DNA of 64,000 bases from CAXBBB01 sp963815505 (GTDB lineage Bacteria; Bacteroidota; Rhodothermia; Rhodothermales; BA12), in NCBI GenBank assembly GCA_963815505.1, contig CAWFGU010000019.1, positions 1-64,000 of the forward strand, read 5' to 3'. The notes under the pieces were generated by a model. It was not told the DNA's origin, ran no database searches, and was given only the letters and a program-made list of their open reading frames with translations. Shown piece by piece: positions 33,916 to 44,783 of the stretch. The stretch's first letter is position 1. Each line of letters begins with the position of its first letter. The translations under genes and the position numbers were made by a program.

Positions 33916-35974
33916 ATGCGCCTGCTGCTGCTCGCCCTCCTGCTCGTTCCGTCCGCAGTTGCTCAATCGTCGGACGCAGGCGCTTTCGAAGGAACGTGGA
34001 GCGGCGAGATTCGCATTCCAGGTCAACCGCTCGCTTTCTCGGCGACGTTCGCTGGGCAAGATGACGCGCTGACGGGCCTGTTGTCGATTCCCGCGCAGAA
34101 CACCATCGACTTCGCGCTTTCGGACGTACGCGCTCAGGGCGACTCGCTGTTCTTCGCGATGGACGGCGTTCCGGGCACGCCGCGCTTCTCGGGAGGCGTC
34201 GACGCGGGCGATCCCAACCGCATCTCGGGCACGTTCGTCCAGGGAGCCGGGCGGCTAGCGTTCGAGATGTCGCGAGGCGCAGCCGTCGACCCGACCATAG
34301 AGCGGCTCCAGGGGTTGGAAGCGTTCGTCGACTCGGTCCGCGTGGCCTACAACGTGCCCGGCCTGGCGCTGGCCGTCGTTCGTTCCGACACGGTTCTGAT
34401 GGCGTTCGGATCGGGCATGCGCGACATAGAGGCTGGACTTCCCGTCACGACCCAAACGCAGTTTCCCATCGGCTCGTCGACCAAGGCGTTCGTCGCGGCT
34501 TTGCTCGGCACGCTCGTCGACGACGGATCGCTGGACTGGGATACGCCGGTTCGCCGCTACCTGCCCACGTTCGAGATGCACGATCGCGGTCGCGAGCGAG
34601 CAGATGACGGCCGTCGATCTGCTCACGCACCGAAGCGGGCTTCCGCGCCACGACCTGATGTGGTACGGCACGCCGCTCACGCGCGAGCAGTTGGTCAGCC
34701 GGTTGCGCTACCTGGAGCCGACCGAGCCGTTTCGCAGCGCGTGGCAGTACCAGAACCTGATGTTCACGGCGGCAGGCTATCTGGGCGGAGAACTGGCTGG
34801 GTCGACGTGGGAGCAGGCGACGCGGCAGCGCCTGTTCGAGCCGCTGGGCATGACGACGGCGGGTTTCTCGGTCGGCGCGATGCAGGGGATGCCGGACTTT
34901 GCGCGCGGCTACCAAGGCGGGCTTGACTCGGCGGCGGCGATGCCATTCCGCGACTTGGACGCTGTCGGTCCCGCTGGATCGATCAACGCGAACATCCAAG
35001 AGTTTGGGCGCTGGGCGCAGTTTCAGCTGGGCGACGGCGAGATTGACGGCCGCCGCATCCTCCAGCCGTCGACGCTCAAGTTTCTGCACGCGCCCGAGGT
35101 GATCGTGAGTGGCAACGGTCAGCGCGCGACGCCATACGTGATGTACGCCAAGGGCTGGTTCGTCGAGCCGCTCAACGGACGCCGGATGCTGCACCACGGC
35201 GGCAACATCGACGGATTCAGCGCGCTGGTCGGTTTCATGCCGGACGAAAACCTGGGCGTCGCCATCCTGACCAATCAGAACGGATCGCCGCTCCCGCGCG
35301 GCCTGATGCTGACGATCTTGGAGCGCGCGCTCGGCGAAGCCGATCCAACCGACTGGACCGGCCAGACGCTCACTGGTCTCCGCGCGCAAGGCGAGCAAGA
35401 AACCGACGGCGACCGCGTCCGAGTCGAGGGCACGACGCCCGCGCACGAACTCGACGCCTACGCCGGAGCCTACGTCCATCCGGCCTACGATACGCTTCGT
35501 GTGGACCAGAACCGCGATGCGCTCATCCTCCAACGCTTCGATCTGACCGTTCCGATGGCGCATTGGCACTACGAGACGTTCGCGCTCACCGAAAGCTTCC
35601 TCGAAGGCACGCGCGTCACGTTTCGAACCAGCGAAGACGGCCGCGTCGACGCGATGGAAGTCGTCGTCGAACCGATGCTGCCTCCGGTGCGCTTCGAGCG
35701 CGCCGCTGCCGCCGGTCTGACCCAAGCTGCCACGTTGGCCCGCTACGCAGGACGCTACGATCTACGCGGCGCGACCGTCGTCGTCGAAACCGCCGATAAA
35801 GCGCTACGCATCACCCTGCCCGGACAACCGACGTACACGCTCGTCGCCGTCGACGCAGGTTACTTCCAGATCGAAGGGCTGAACGGGTACGCCGTCCGCT
35901 TCGAGGTCGACGGCTCAGCTTTGACGTTCGAGCAACCCAACGGCCAGTTTCGCGCCAAGCGGATGGAGGAATAG
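33916..35974 (+). CDS. Serine hydrolase (class C beta-lactamase/PBP4* type), interrupted by a one-base frameshift
   Basis: About 685 residues if the frame is restored. A signal peptide (MRLLLLALLLVPSAVAQ) is followed by a 110-residue beta-domain (GTWSGEIRIPGQPLAF...). The beta-lactamase-fold domain has the SxxK nucleophile in FPIGSSTKAFVAALL near residue 188 and YxN in WQYQNLMFTAAGY, then HHGGNIDGFSALV. A DUF3471-like C-terminal domain repeats the ELDAYAGAY and LARYAGRYDLRG units. The break is at 34588/34589: one extra G in CGCGGTCGCGAG separates YLPTFEMHD from SEQMTAVDLLTHRSGL; removing it joins them exactly. A sequence error is the likelier cause. Confidence 0.82.
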
Positions 35975-36022
35975 TCGGCGCAGCCGAAAGGCCACTCGAG
36001 ATGTAGCGGTGCACTTTCCCCA

Positions 36023-36096
36023 ACGTCATCCTGAGCCTGTCGAAGGGTCCGCGTCCTCTACCAGAGGAGATCGCTCGACCTTGCTCAGGATGGCGG
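36023..36096. repeat. REP-like inverted repeat (GTCATCCTGAGC family)
   Basis: CGTCATCCTGAGCCTGTCGA followed by AGGGTC (36024-36049) faces a partly complementary copy read as GCCATCCTGAGCAAGGTCGA on the minus strand (36074-36093). Elements of this sequence family are scattered between genes in many bacteria. It sits between two convergent 3' ends, where it may act as a bidirectional terminator. Confidence 0.65.
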
Positions 36097-36131
36097 GAAA
36101 CGAGGTCCATGAGTGATCCGCCGGGTCATCC

Positions 36132-37643
36132 TCAGGCCAGCGACAGCAGGTGGTCGACGTTTGCGCTGGTGTCGTTTGGGTGAATCCACTCGTTGGAGCG
36201 TTTGTCGTACGTGTACTCCGCTGACCACCGACCGCCGTTTTCTGCTACCTCCTCGATGGCGCCGAGCGTGTAGTCCAGTTCGGCGTCCGTCATCGTCGGG
36301 TGAAGCGAGACGCGCACCCAGCCGGGCATCAGCGTTCGGTCGCCCTGATCGGCAGCGGCGAACGCGTCGCGCGAGCGGGTCGGATCGAGGTGAAGCAGGT
36401 AGTGACCGTATGTGCCCGCACACGAGCAGCCGCCTCTGACCTGGATGCCGAAGCGGTCGTTGAGCAGGCGGACGAACAGGTTGAAGTGGACGTGCGCGCA
36501 CCAGAACGAGACGATGCCTAGCCGGTCGTCGTGCGCATCGGCAAGCAGGTGGAGGCCGCTGACAGCGCGCAGGCGGGGCAGAGCGACGGAGACGAGTTCG
36601 TGCTCGCGCGATTGGATGCGATTCACGCCCATCTGCTCCTTGAGGTCGATGCACAGCGCCGTTCGGATGGTCTGTAAGAAGGGAGGTGTGCCGCCGTCCT
36701 CGCGCGCCTCAATGTCCTCGAGGTACGCGTGCTGGCCCCAAGGGTTGGTCCACGCTACCGTCCCGCCGCCCGGATGATCGGGAACGCGGTTGCTGTAGAG
36801 GTGCTTGTCGAACACCAGAATACCCGGCGTGCCCGGTCCGCCCAGAAACTTGTGCGGGGAGAAGTAGACCGCGTCCAGCCGAGCCTCGTCGTCCGGCGTG
36901 CCGTCGTCGTGGGTCGGGTGCATGTCGATGGCGACGTAGGGCGCGCACGCCGCAAAATCGACGAAGCACAGCCCGCCCGCCCGGTGCATCAGGCGGGCCA
37001 ACTCGTAGTACGGCGTCGATAGGCCGGTGACGTTGGAGTGGGCGATGAACGCGCCGATTTTGAGCGAGCGGTCGGCGTAGACAGGGAGGATTTCGGCCAG
37101 AGCGTCAAGAGTGCACCGCCCGTCGTCGCCAGGTGAGAGGACGACCACGTCGGCGATGGTTTCGAGCCATGAGGTATGGTTCGAGTGGTGCTCCATGTGG
37201 CTCACGAACACGACGGGCCGCTCGCGCTCGGCCAGTTCGATGCGGCTCGCAAACGCTTCGGGCAGCTTCAACCCCATCATCCGCTGCAGCTTGTTGACGA
37301 CCGTCGTCATGCCCGAACCGGCAGCGATCAGCACGTCGTCCGGGCCAGCGCCAACGTGTGCTTTGATCTTGTGCTGCGCCGCGTGGTAGAGCCGCGTCAT
37401 CAGCGTGCCGCAGTGGCTCGTTTCGGTGTGCGTGTTGCCGACGAACGGAGCCAGTTCTTCCATCCGCCGCTCAATCGGCCCATACATCCGGCCCGACGCG
37501 ACCCAATCGGCGTAGACGAGCGGCTTGCGACCGTACGGCGTGTCAATGTGAGCGTCGATACCAACGGTCTGCGCACGAAACGCCGAGAAGTGTGCTTCCA
37601 GGTCGGAAACGGAAGGCGAGGCGGAAGCGGCAGTGAGTTCCAT
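36132..37643 (-). CDS. Class V PLP-dependent aminotransferase / cysteine desulfurase-like protein
   Basis: A 503-residue fold-type I PLP protein. Features are YADWVASGRMYGPIE, NTHTETSHCGTLMTRLYHAA, VSHMEHHSNHTSWLE, HSNVTGLSTPYYELARLMH, VDFAACAPYV, the PLP lysine in VYFSPHKFLGGPGTPGI, and GCSCAGTYGHYLLHLD near residue 425, which matches the active-site cysteine region of SufS/CsdA-type enzymes. It is about 100 residues longer than SufS. The substrate could be cysteine or selenocysteine; it is not linked to suf genes. Start at 37643 gives the sensible N-terminus. Confidence 0.82.
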   Translation of the reverse strand: MELTAASASPSVSDLEAHFSAFRAQTVGIDAHIDTPYGRKPLVYADWVASGRMYGPIERRMEELAPFVGNTHTETSHCGTLMTRLYHAAQHKIKAHVGAGPDDVLIAAGSGMTTVVNKLQRMMGLKLPEAFASRIELAERERPVVFVSHMEHHSNHTSWLETIADVVVLSPGDDGRCTLDALAEILPVYADRSLKIGAFIAHSNVTGLSTPYYELARLMHRAGGLCFVDFAACAPYVAIDMHPTHDDGTPDDEARLDAVYFSPHKFLGGPGTPGILVFDKHLYSNRVPDHPGGGTVAWTNPWGQHAYLEDIEAREDGGTPPFLQTIRTALCIDLKEQMGVNRIQSREHELVSVALPRLRAVSGLHLLADAHDDRLGIVSFWCAHVHFNLFVRLLNDRFGIQVRGGCSCAGTYGHYLLHLDPTRSRDAFAAADQGDRTLMPGWVRVSLHPTMTDAELDYTLGAIEEVAENGGRWSAEYTYDKRSNEWIHPNDTSANVDHLLSLA

Positions 37644-37664
37644 CGGATTGAGGCGTTGGCTGGT

Positions 37665-37672
37665 CCAAAATA
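37665..37672 (-). promoter_or_regulatory. Candidate -7 box for the class V aminotransferase gene
   Basis: Reads TATTTTGG on the minus strand, 21 bases before the ATG at 37643 and 4 bases after the gapA terminator hairpin. Any -33 element would lie within that hairpin. Only one box is convincing. Confidence 0.4.
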
Positions 37673-37676
37673 GAAA

Positions 37677-37708
37677 CCGGCTGCTCCTCCACATGGAAGA
37701 GCAGCCGG
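37677..37708 (-). terminator. gapA terminator
   Basis: A 15-bp stem with one G-T pair and a 2-base turn, followed on the minus strand by TTTCTATTTT. It lies 28 bases after the gapA stop. Confidence 0.8.
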
Positions 37709-37736
37709 AAAACGTCTACGAACCGACCGGAGAGAG

Positions 37737-38751
37737 TCAGGCCGAAGCCTTGTCCATCAGCAGCTTGGCGACATCGACGGTGCGGTTGGCGTAGCCCCAC
37801 TCGTTGTCGTACCAGCCGACGACCTTGATCAACTTGCCGTCGGTCATCGTGCTCTGCCCATCGATGATGCAGCTGTGCGGGTTGTGGATGATGTCGACCG
37901 ACACGATGGGGTCTTCGGTGTACTCGAGAACGCCTTTCATCGGGCCGTTGGCGGCGTCGCTGAGGGCGTTGTTGACCTGCTCGATCGTCACGTCCTGCTT
38001 GACGATGGCCGTCAGGTCGGTCAGCGAGCCGTCGGGCGTCGGGAACGCGCAGGGCGAAGCCGTCGAGCTTGCCTTCGAGGTGCGGCAGGACCAGGCCGAC
38101 GGCGGCGGCGGCTCCGGTCGTCGTCGGGATGATCGACAGGGCGGCGGCGCGCGAGCGGCGGAGGTCGCTGTGCGGCGCGTCGTGGATGCGCTGATCCGAC
38201 GTGTAGCTGTGGACCGTCGTCATGAAGCCCTTCTCGATGCCGAACGCGTCGTCCAAGACCTTGGTCATCGGCGCGAGGCAGTTGGTGGTGCACGAGGCGT
38301 TCGAGATGACCGTTTCGGCTCCCGTCAGCACATCGTCGTTGACGCCGAGCACGATGGTCGCGTCGACCTCGCCCTTGGCCGGAGCCGAGATGACGACTTT
38401 CTTGGCGCCCGCTGCGAGGTGCAAGTTGGCGCCTTTGCGGTCGCGGAACACGCCCGTCGACTCGATCACGACCTCGCAGCCCAACTCGCCCCACGGCAGT
38501 TCGGACGGGTCGCGCTTGGCGAAGACCGGAAAGCGGTCGCCGTTGATGACCAGGGCGTCGCCGTCGACTTCGACGGTTCCGGGGAAACGGCCGTGGACCG
38601 AGTCGTACTTGAACAGGTGGGCGAGCGTCGCCGCGTCGGTCAGGTCGTTGACGCCGACGATGTCGAAGTCGTTGTCTTCGCGTTCGAGGATGGAGCGAAA
38701 GACGAGCCGTCCGATGCGGCCAAAGCCGTTGATACCGAGTTTGATAGCCAT
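37737..38751 (-). CDS. gapA: Glyceraldehyde-3-phosphate dehydrogenase, interrupted by a one-base frameshift
   Basis: With frame restored this is a complete 337-residue type I GAPDH. It begins MAIKLGINGFGRIGRLVFRS, has the catalytic Cys in SNASCTTNCLAPMTKVL, HSYTSDQRIHDAPHSDLRR and, after the break, DNEWGYANRTVDVAKLL. The break is at about 38042-38045: GCGCGTTCCCGACG has one base too many in the TTCCC run, turning VPTPDGSLTDLTA into another frame. One deletion restores the family sequence exactly. Since GAPDH is central to glycolysis and gluconeogenesis, an error in the sequence is the most likely explanation. It is divergent from the TPR gene and has its own terminator. Confidence 0.9.
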
Positions 38752-38992
38752 GAGCGTAGTGAGGGTGAGCGGTTGGAGAGCGCGAATGCGCAAAAGGATG
38801 TAACGGATGGGGCGGGAGGGGATGTTTCCGACCGAAAGCGCTCCCATAGCGCCTAAGCCGTGCAGAGTTGTGCAATCGGCACGAAACGCATGTCCAGGTC
38901 TCACCGCTGCGCGACGGCTCCCTATCTTGGGCCTCTTTGGGCGACGCCAGCGCGCGTCTCCCGCGACCCTTACGACACCCTCTCCGATCCTG

Positions 38993-39697
38993 ATGGCCAC
39001 GGTCAATACCCCCGCTCAAGTAGACGATCCGGCACCCGTCCAAGCTCCCTATGCGCCCGCCCCGAGCGACGACTTCGCCACGCGCGCCGTCGACTTCTAC
39101 TACGAGCGGCAATCGCTGGTGATCGGTGTTTTAGTCGGACTCGTTGTGCTCGCGCTCGCCATCGTCGCCTTCATCTACTTCGCGCAGCAGAACGCCGAAG
39201 CCGCCGAAGCCGCGTTGGTTCAGCCGTCGCTGCAGTACGGTGAGGGCCAGTTCGAAGAGGCGCTCCCGGGCCTGCTGTCCGTCGCCGATGAATACGACGG
39301 GACCGGCGCTGGCGATCTTGCCGCGTTTTACGCTGGTGATGCCCTCTTCCGCCTGGGCCGCTACGAAGAAGCGCTGGAGCAGTTCGAGGAAGTCGGTCGC
39401 GCCGACAACCTGCTCGGCCACAACGTTGCTGCCGGACTTGCCGCCACGCACGAGCAACTGGGCAACCACGAACAGGCCGCCGACTTCTACGAGGAGGCCA
39501 TCGACCGCTATGACAACCCGGCGCTCGCTCCCGCTTACCTGCTTTCGGCCGCTCGCAACTACGAAGCCGCCGGCGACTACTCCGCCGCCCGAAACCTGAT
39601 CGAGACGCTGATGGATGAGCACGAAGACGCGCGTGAAACCAGCGAAGCCGAAATGCTCTTGGGTATGATCGACGCCAAAGAAGCCCCCGGAAGCTGA
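38993..39697 (+). CDS. Membrane-anchored TPR protein (YfgM-like)
   Basis: A 234-residue protein with a cytoplasmic Pro/Ala N-tail, one membrane span (residues 43-64, VIGVLVGLVVLALAIVAFIY) and about four TPR-like helix pairs (LAAFYAGDALFRLGRYEEAL, ATHEQLGNHEQAADFYEEAI, SAARNYEAAGDYSAARNLIE). The layout resembles YfgM/TPR_21 proteins that work with periplasmic chaperones in envelope protein assembly. The start at 38993 gives this topology. A terminator follows, then the sigma-54 regulator. Confidence 0.75.
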   Translation: MATVNTPAQVDDPAPVQAPYAPAPSDDFATRAVDFYYERQSLVIGVLVGLVVLALAIVAFIYFAQQNAEAAEAALVQPSLQYGEGQFEEALPGLLSVADEYDGTGAGDLAAFYAGDALFRLGRYEEALEQFEEVGRADNLLGHNVAAGLAATHEQLGNHEQAADFYEEAIDRYDNPALAPAYLLSAARNYEAAGDYSAARNLIETLMDEHEDARETSEAEMLLGMIDAKEAPGS

Positions 39698-39722
39698 TCA
39701 GACCATCCTGCTGAATCCCGAG

Positions 39723-39755
39723 CGGGAGCCTGCGCGTGCATGGGCTCCCGTTTTT
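39723..39755 (+). terminator. Terminator after the TPR gene
   Basis: An 8-bp GC stem CGGGAGCC/GGCTCCCG with a 12-base loop and TTTTT. It begins 25 bases after the TPR stop and ends 24 bases before the next ATG. Confidence 0.8.
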
Positions 39756-39774
39756 GCTTTTGACCGCTACCGAC

Positions 39775-41143
<1,369 letters not shown>

Positions 41144-41151
<8 letters not shown>

Positions 41152-41932
41152 CGATTCAGAGCGCGACCGTATCGCCGATTCGCGACCCGACGACGCGCAC
41201 GTAGAGTCTGAACCTTCGGACGCGCGGAGTCTGGACCTCACTCCCGAGCCGACACCACTCGTCGAGACGACCGATCTGCGCAAAGCCTATCCGACCGGTG
41301 AGGGACAATCGCTCGAAGTGTTGCGTGGGGTGAGCCTGCGCGTGGCCGAGGGCGCGTTCGTCGCCATCGTCGGGGAGAGCGGGACGGGCAAGAGCACGCT
41401 GCTTCACCTGATGGGCGGGCTCGACCGCCCCACGGGCGGAGCGGTGCAGTTTCGCGGTAAGCCGATTTTCGAGCAGAAAGACGAGAAGCTCGCTCAGTGG
41501 CGCAACCGGCACGTCGGCTTCGTCTTCCAGTTTCACCACCTGCTGCCCGAGTTCAGCGCGCTCGAGAACGTCGCGATGCCCGCACTCATTCGCGGCGACA
41601 GCCTGTCCGCCGCTCGTCCGCGTGCGACCGACCTGCTCAGGCAACTCGGCCTTTCGGCCCGGATGGACCATCGCCCGAGCCAGATGAGCGGGGGCGAGCA
41701 GCAGCGCGTCGCCGTCGCCCGCGCGTTCATGAACGAGCCGGACCTGGTACTGATGGACGAGCCGACCGGCAACCTCGACACGGCCACGGCCGAAGCTCTC
41801 CACGACGAGATCGCTCGGCTCAACGAAGCCGAAGGGCGCGCGTTCGTCGTCGTGACGCATAACCCGCTGCTCGCCGAGCGCGCCAAAACGACGCTGCGCA
41901 TCCACGCCGGTCAGTTGGTGGAGGAGTCTTAA
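41144..41932 (+). CDS. lolD: ABC transporter ATP-binding protein (LolD/MacB-type)
   Basis: A 262-residue ATPase. After a 40-residue acidic leader come Walker A IVGESGTGKSTLLHLMGGLD, the Q-loop FVFQFHHLLPEFSALEN, signature MSGGEQQRVAVARAF, Walker B LVLMDEPTGNLDT and the switch His in VVVTHNPLLAE. The FHHLLPEFSALENV segment is typical of LolD, which powers lipoprotein release to the outer membrane (LolCDE). It starts at a GTG inside the end of the sigma-54 regulator, so translation is coupled. No LolC/E permease gene is adjacent; MacB or FtsE-like use cannot be excluded. Confidence 0.85.
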
Positions 41933-43167
41933 CCGCCCAGCGCGCCGTCGTCGCTGTCGGCCTGGTCGGTGCGGAGTGACGCGCGCTGGAGGCCGCCAGG
42001 CTGAGAGGTGTCGGGAAGGCCGGTCGTGCCCAACTCCATCTCGAACTCCTTGATGGGGAAGGGGACGCGGATGCCTTCGGCCTGAAATCTTAGAATCAGC
42101 GCTTTGAGAAACCGGCTGCGCGCCTCGAATTGCGCGTAGTAATCGCGAACGGGTAGCAGAACCGTCAGGTTGACGCTGAACTCCCCGAGCGTGTGGACGA
42201 ACGCCTCGGCCTTCGACTTCCCCTTGAAGGCGATGCTCTGCGCCACGTCGAGCACGATCGCTTCGGCCCGGTCGAGGTCGGTGTCGTAAGGCAGCGGCAC
42301 GTGAACGCGCATCCGCAAGCCTCTGGGCTCGCTGCGGTAGTTGGAGACGATGGAGGAAGTCAGGCGCGCATTGGGCACGATCACCTCGCTGTCGATGACG
42401 GTGCGGATCGTAGTCGTCCGCCAGTCGATGTCTCGTATCCAGCCCTCCTCGCCAGTATCCAGCCGGACGTAGTGTCCGGGTTGAATCTGCTGCGATGCGA
42501 TCAGGTACAGACCAGCGGCGACGTTGGAGAGGGTGTCTTGGAGGCCTAGCGCCAGCGCCAGACCGCCTACGCTCAGCGCACCCAGAATCGGCGTCACGGA
42601 CACGCCCATCTCGTTGAAAATGACGAGCAGCCCGAGCGTGTAGATGAGCACGCGCACCAGCGTCGGCACGATCGACGTGATGGGGAGAAAGCTCGATTCT
42701 CTCTTTGAATAGGCCTTTACCAGTCCAGAAGCTGTGCGCGCCAGCACGACGGTCACCGACGTGAGGACCGAGGCGGTCAGCAGGAGCCGCAGTACGCGCA
42801 CGAAGTCGGGGTAGTTGACGACCGTGAGCGAGGCGAGGTAGACGCCCAGCGCAAAGCCCCAAAACACGAGAATGCCGCGAAACGCCTGCACGATCACGTT
42901 GTCGGCGCGCCAGGAGGTACGCTCGGCTACGATGCCGAGCCAGCGCAGTAGAATGCGTTCGAACAGCCAGCCCGCGATCGCTCCGCCTACGATCAGGCCG
43001 AGCGGGAGCGCTACCTTGGCCAGCGTCAGGTTCGCAATCACTTCGGCCAGCGGCGGTGCCGCGGCACTCGTGTCCGGTCGCGCCGCCGCCAATAGCGAGT
43101 CGACCTGGTCGAGGCGGGCGAGGAGGATCGAGTCGGCGGCGAGGCTGTCTGCGAGGGCTTGGGGCAT
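41929..43167 (-). CDS. Small-conductance mechanosensitive channel (MscS family)
   Basis: A 412-residue channel with four to five membrane helices before the pore helix TM3 (GALSVGGLALALGLQDTLSNVAAGL, residues 205-229) rich in Gly/Ala, then the beta-domain (PGHYVRLDTGEEGWIRDIDWR; the family's GxVxxIxxR) and the C-terminal alpha/beta domain. It releases solutes on hypo-osmotic shock. Its stop overlaps that of lolD by four bases (convergent). The N-terminal extension (1-45) is hydrophilic and may be periplasmic. Confidence 0.92.
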   Translation of the reverse strand: MPQALADSLAADSILLARLDQVDSLLAAARPDTSAAAPPLAEVIANLTLAKVALPLGLIVGGAIAGWLFERILLRWLGIVAERTSWRADNVIVQAFRGILVFWGFALGVYLASLTVVNYPDFVRVLRLLLTASVLTSVTVVLARTASGLVKAYSKRESSFLPITSIVPTLVRVLIYTLGLLVIFNEMGVSVTPILGALSVGGLALALGLQDTLSNVAAGLYLIASQQIQPGHYVRLDTGEEGWIRDIDWRTTTIRTVIDSEVIVPNARLTSSIVSNYRSEPRGLRMRVHVPLPYDTDLDRAEAIVLDVAQSIAFKGKSKAEAFVHTLGEFSVNLTVLLPVRDYYAQFEARSRFLKALILRFQAEGIRVPFPIKEFEMELGTTGLPDTSQPGGLQRASLRTDQADSDDGALGG

Positions 43168-43268
43168 GGGAGCGGCAGGATGTCAGGTGCAAGCTACGCC
43201 GAACGGATCGTCCCAAACCGAACGCATCACACGCCGCCGCGTTGGATTCCAAACCGACTCCCGATTCC

Positions 43269-44261
43269 GTGACCGACCTCCCCGTTCTCGACCCCGCCCT
43301 CGGCTTCGTCAACGTCCCAATTGACCCGACCCTCGACCTGTTCGAGGAGATCGAGCGCCTCAAAAAGGAGAAAAACGCCGTCCTGCTGGCCCACTACTAT
43401 CAGGAGAGCGAGATCCAAGACTTGGCCGACTACATCGGCGATTCGCTCGGACTGGCTCGGGCCGCTGAGAATACTGACGCCGACCTCATCGTATTCGCCG
43501 GCGTCCACTTCATGGCCGAAACGGCGAAGATTCTCAACCCGTCGCGCAAAGTCGTCCTGCCCGACCTCAACGCAGGCTGCTCGCTGGCCGATAGCTGCCC
43601 GCCCGACCTGTTCGAGGCATTCTGCAAGCGCCACCCGGACCACCTTGTCGTCAGTTACATCAACTGCTCGGCAGGCGTCAAGGCGCTCACGGACATCATT
43701 GTGACGAGCAGTAACGCCGAGCACATCGTCCGTCAGATTCCGCCCGAGCAGGGCATCATCTTCGCTCCCGACCGCAACCTGGGGCGCTGGTTGATCGAGC
43801 AGACAGGTCGCGACATGATTCTTTGGGACGGCGTATGCATCGTCCACGAGACGTTCAGCGAGCGCAAGATCCTATCGCTCAAAGCGCAGCATCCCGACGC
43901 GCCGCTGATCGCCCACCCGGAGTGTGAGCAAGCCATCCTGCGCCACGCCGATTTCGTCGGCTCGACGAGTGCGCTGCTCCGCTTTACCCAGGAGAACGAC
44001 GCACGGCGCTTCATCGTCGCGACAGAGGAAGGGATCTTGCATCAGATGCGCAAGAAGGCGCCCGGCAAGGAGTTCATCCCGGCTCCGCCCGAAAGCGGCT
44101 GCGCGTGTAACCAGTGCCCCCACATGCGTCTCAACACGCTCGAAAAGTTGTATCTCTGCTTGAAGTACGAGCAGCCCGAACTGGTCATGGACGAGCAGAT
44201 CCGACTACGTGCCCTGCGCCCCATCGAGCGGATGTTGGCGATGAGCGAAGGCGTCTCGTGA
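43269..44261 (+). CDS. nadA: Quinolinate synthase A
   Basis: A 330-residue [4Fe-4S] enzyme making quinolinate from iminoaspartate and DHAP for NAD. It shows KNAVLLAHYYQESEIQDLAD, DLNAGCSLADSCPPDLF, SYINCSAGVKALTD, DGVCIVHETFS, HPECEQAILRHADFVGST and the C-terminal cluster CACNQCPHMRLNTL. No ATG fits: the family sequence begins after a GTG at 43269, which I take as the start, because the upstream in-frame residues have no family character. It is divergent from the MscS gene. nadB and nadC are not in the window. Confidence 0.93.
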   Translation: MTDLPVLDPALGFVNVPIDPTLDLFEEIERLKKEKNAVLLAHYYQESEIQDLADYIGDSLGLARAAENTDADLIVFAGVHFMAETAKILNPSRKVVLPDLNAGCSLADSCPPDLFEAFCKRHPDHLVVSYINCSAGVKALTDIIVTSSNAEHIVRQIPPEQGIIFAPDRNLGRWLIEQTGRDMILWDGVCIVHETFSERKILSLKAQHPDAPLIAHPECEQAILRHADFVGSTSALLRFTQENDARRFIVATEEGILHQMRKKAPGKEFIPAPPESGCACNQCPHMRLNTLEKLYLCLKYEQPELVMDEQIRLRALRPIERMLAMSEGVS

Positions 44262-44366
44262 CAGTTCCTGAAACGAGGAAGCCGTATTGAGCGCGACCAA
44301 TCCGATTCCTGCATCTCGCGAATCTCGACGGTTGGCCCGTCAAGGTGTACGGCATATCGGCACACG

Positions 44367-44756
44367 ATGAGCAGTCCGCCCGAAACTTTGGTGGAAGCGT
44401 GTCAGCAGTTGATCGCTCCCGTTCTTCCTCAGCCCCCGGCGGCGTTGGCGAGCAATTCAGAAGCTGCGTTCGATCGGTACGGTGTAGCGACGCTCGTCGT
44501 ACATCACGCGGCGCAAGGCTGCTTCGTACTCGTCAGATGGTGGACGGGCGAGAATATGATGCAGCAGCGCGTCTACTATTCGCCGACGCTCAATCCACTG
44601 GATTTTGCCGACCTCACCGAAACCGGTTTAGTATCCTGCGTCTGGGAACTGGCAATCTTCGCCTTCGAACGTAAGGCATGGATCGAAACGATCCTTGCAG
44701 CCGCTTCGCCCTCAATGGAAGCCTACCTCGAACGTCGACTTTCGGCCGACGTGTGA
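44367..44756 (+). CDS. Uncharacterised small protein
   Basis: A 129-residue soluble protein, no family recognised. Residues 35-100 look like alternating beta strands (DRYGVATLVVHHAAQGCFVL, VYYSPTLNPLDFADLT) followed by helices (LEIAIFAFERKAW-like segment and a C-terminal MEAYLERRL). It has a good open frame and composition similar to neighbours. It lies 105 bases after nadA on the same strand. Confidence 0.6.
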   Translation: MSSPPETLVEACQQLIAPVLPQPPAALASNSEAAFDRYGVATLVVHHAAQGCFVLVRWWTGENMMQQRVYYSPTLNPLDFADLTETGLVSCVWELAIFAFERKAWIETILAAASPSMEAYLERRLSADV

Positions 44757-44783
44757 CGCTCAGAACGTCGATCTACTTCCGTC

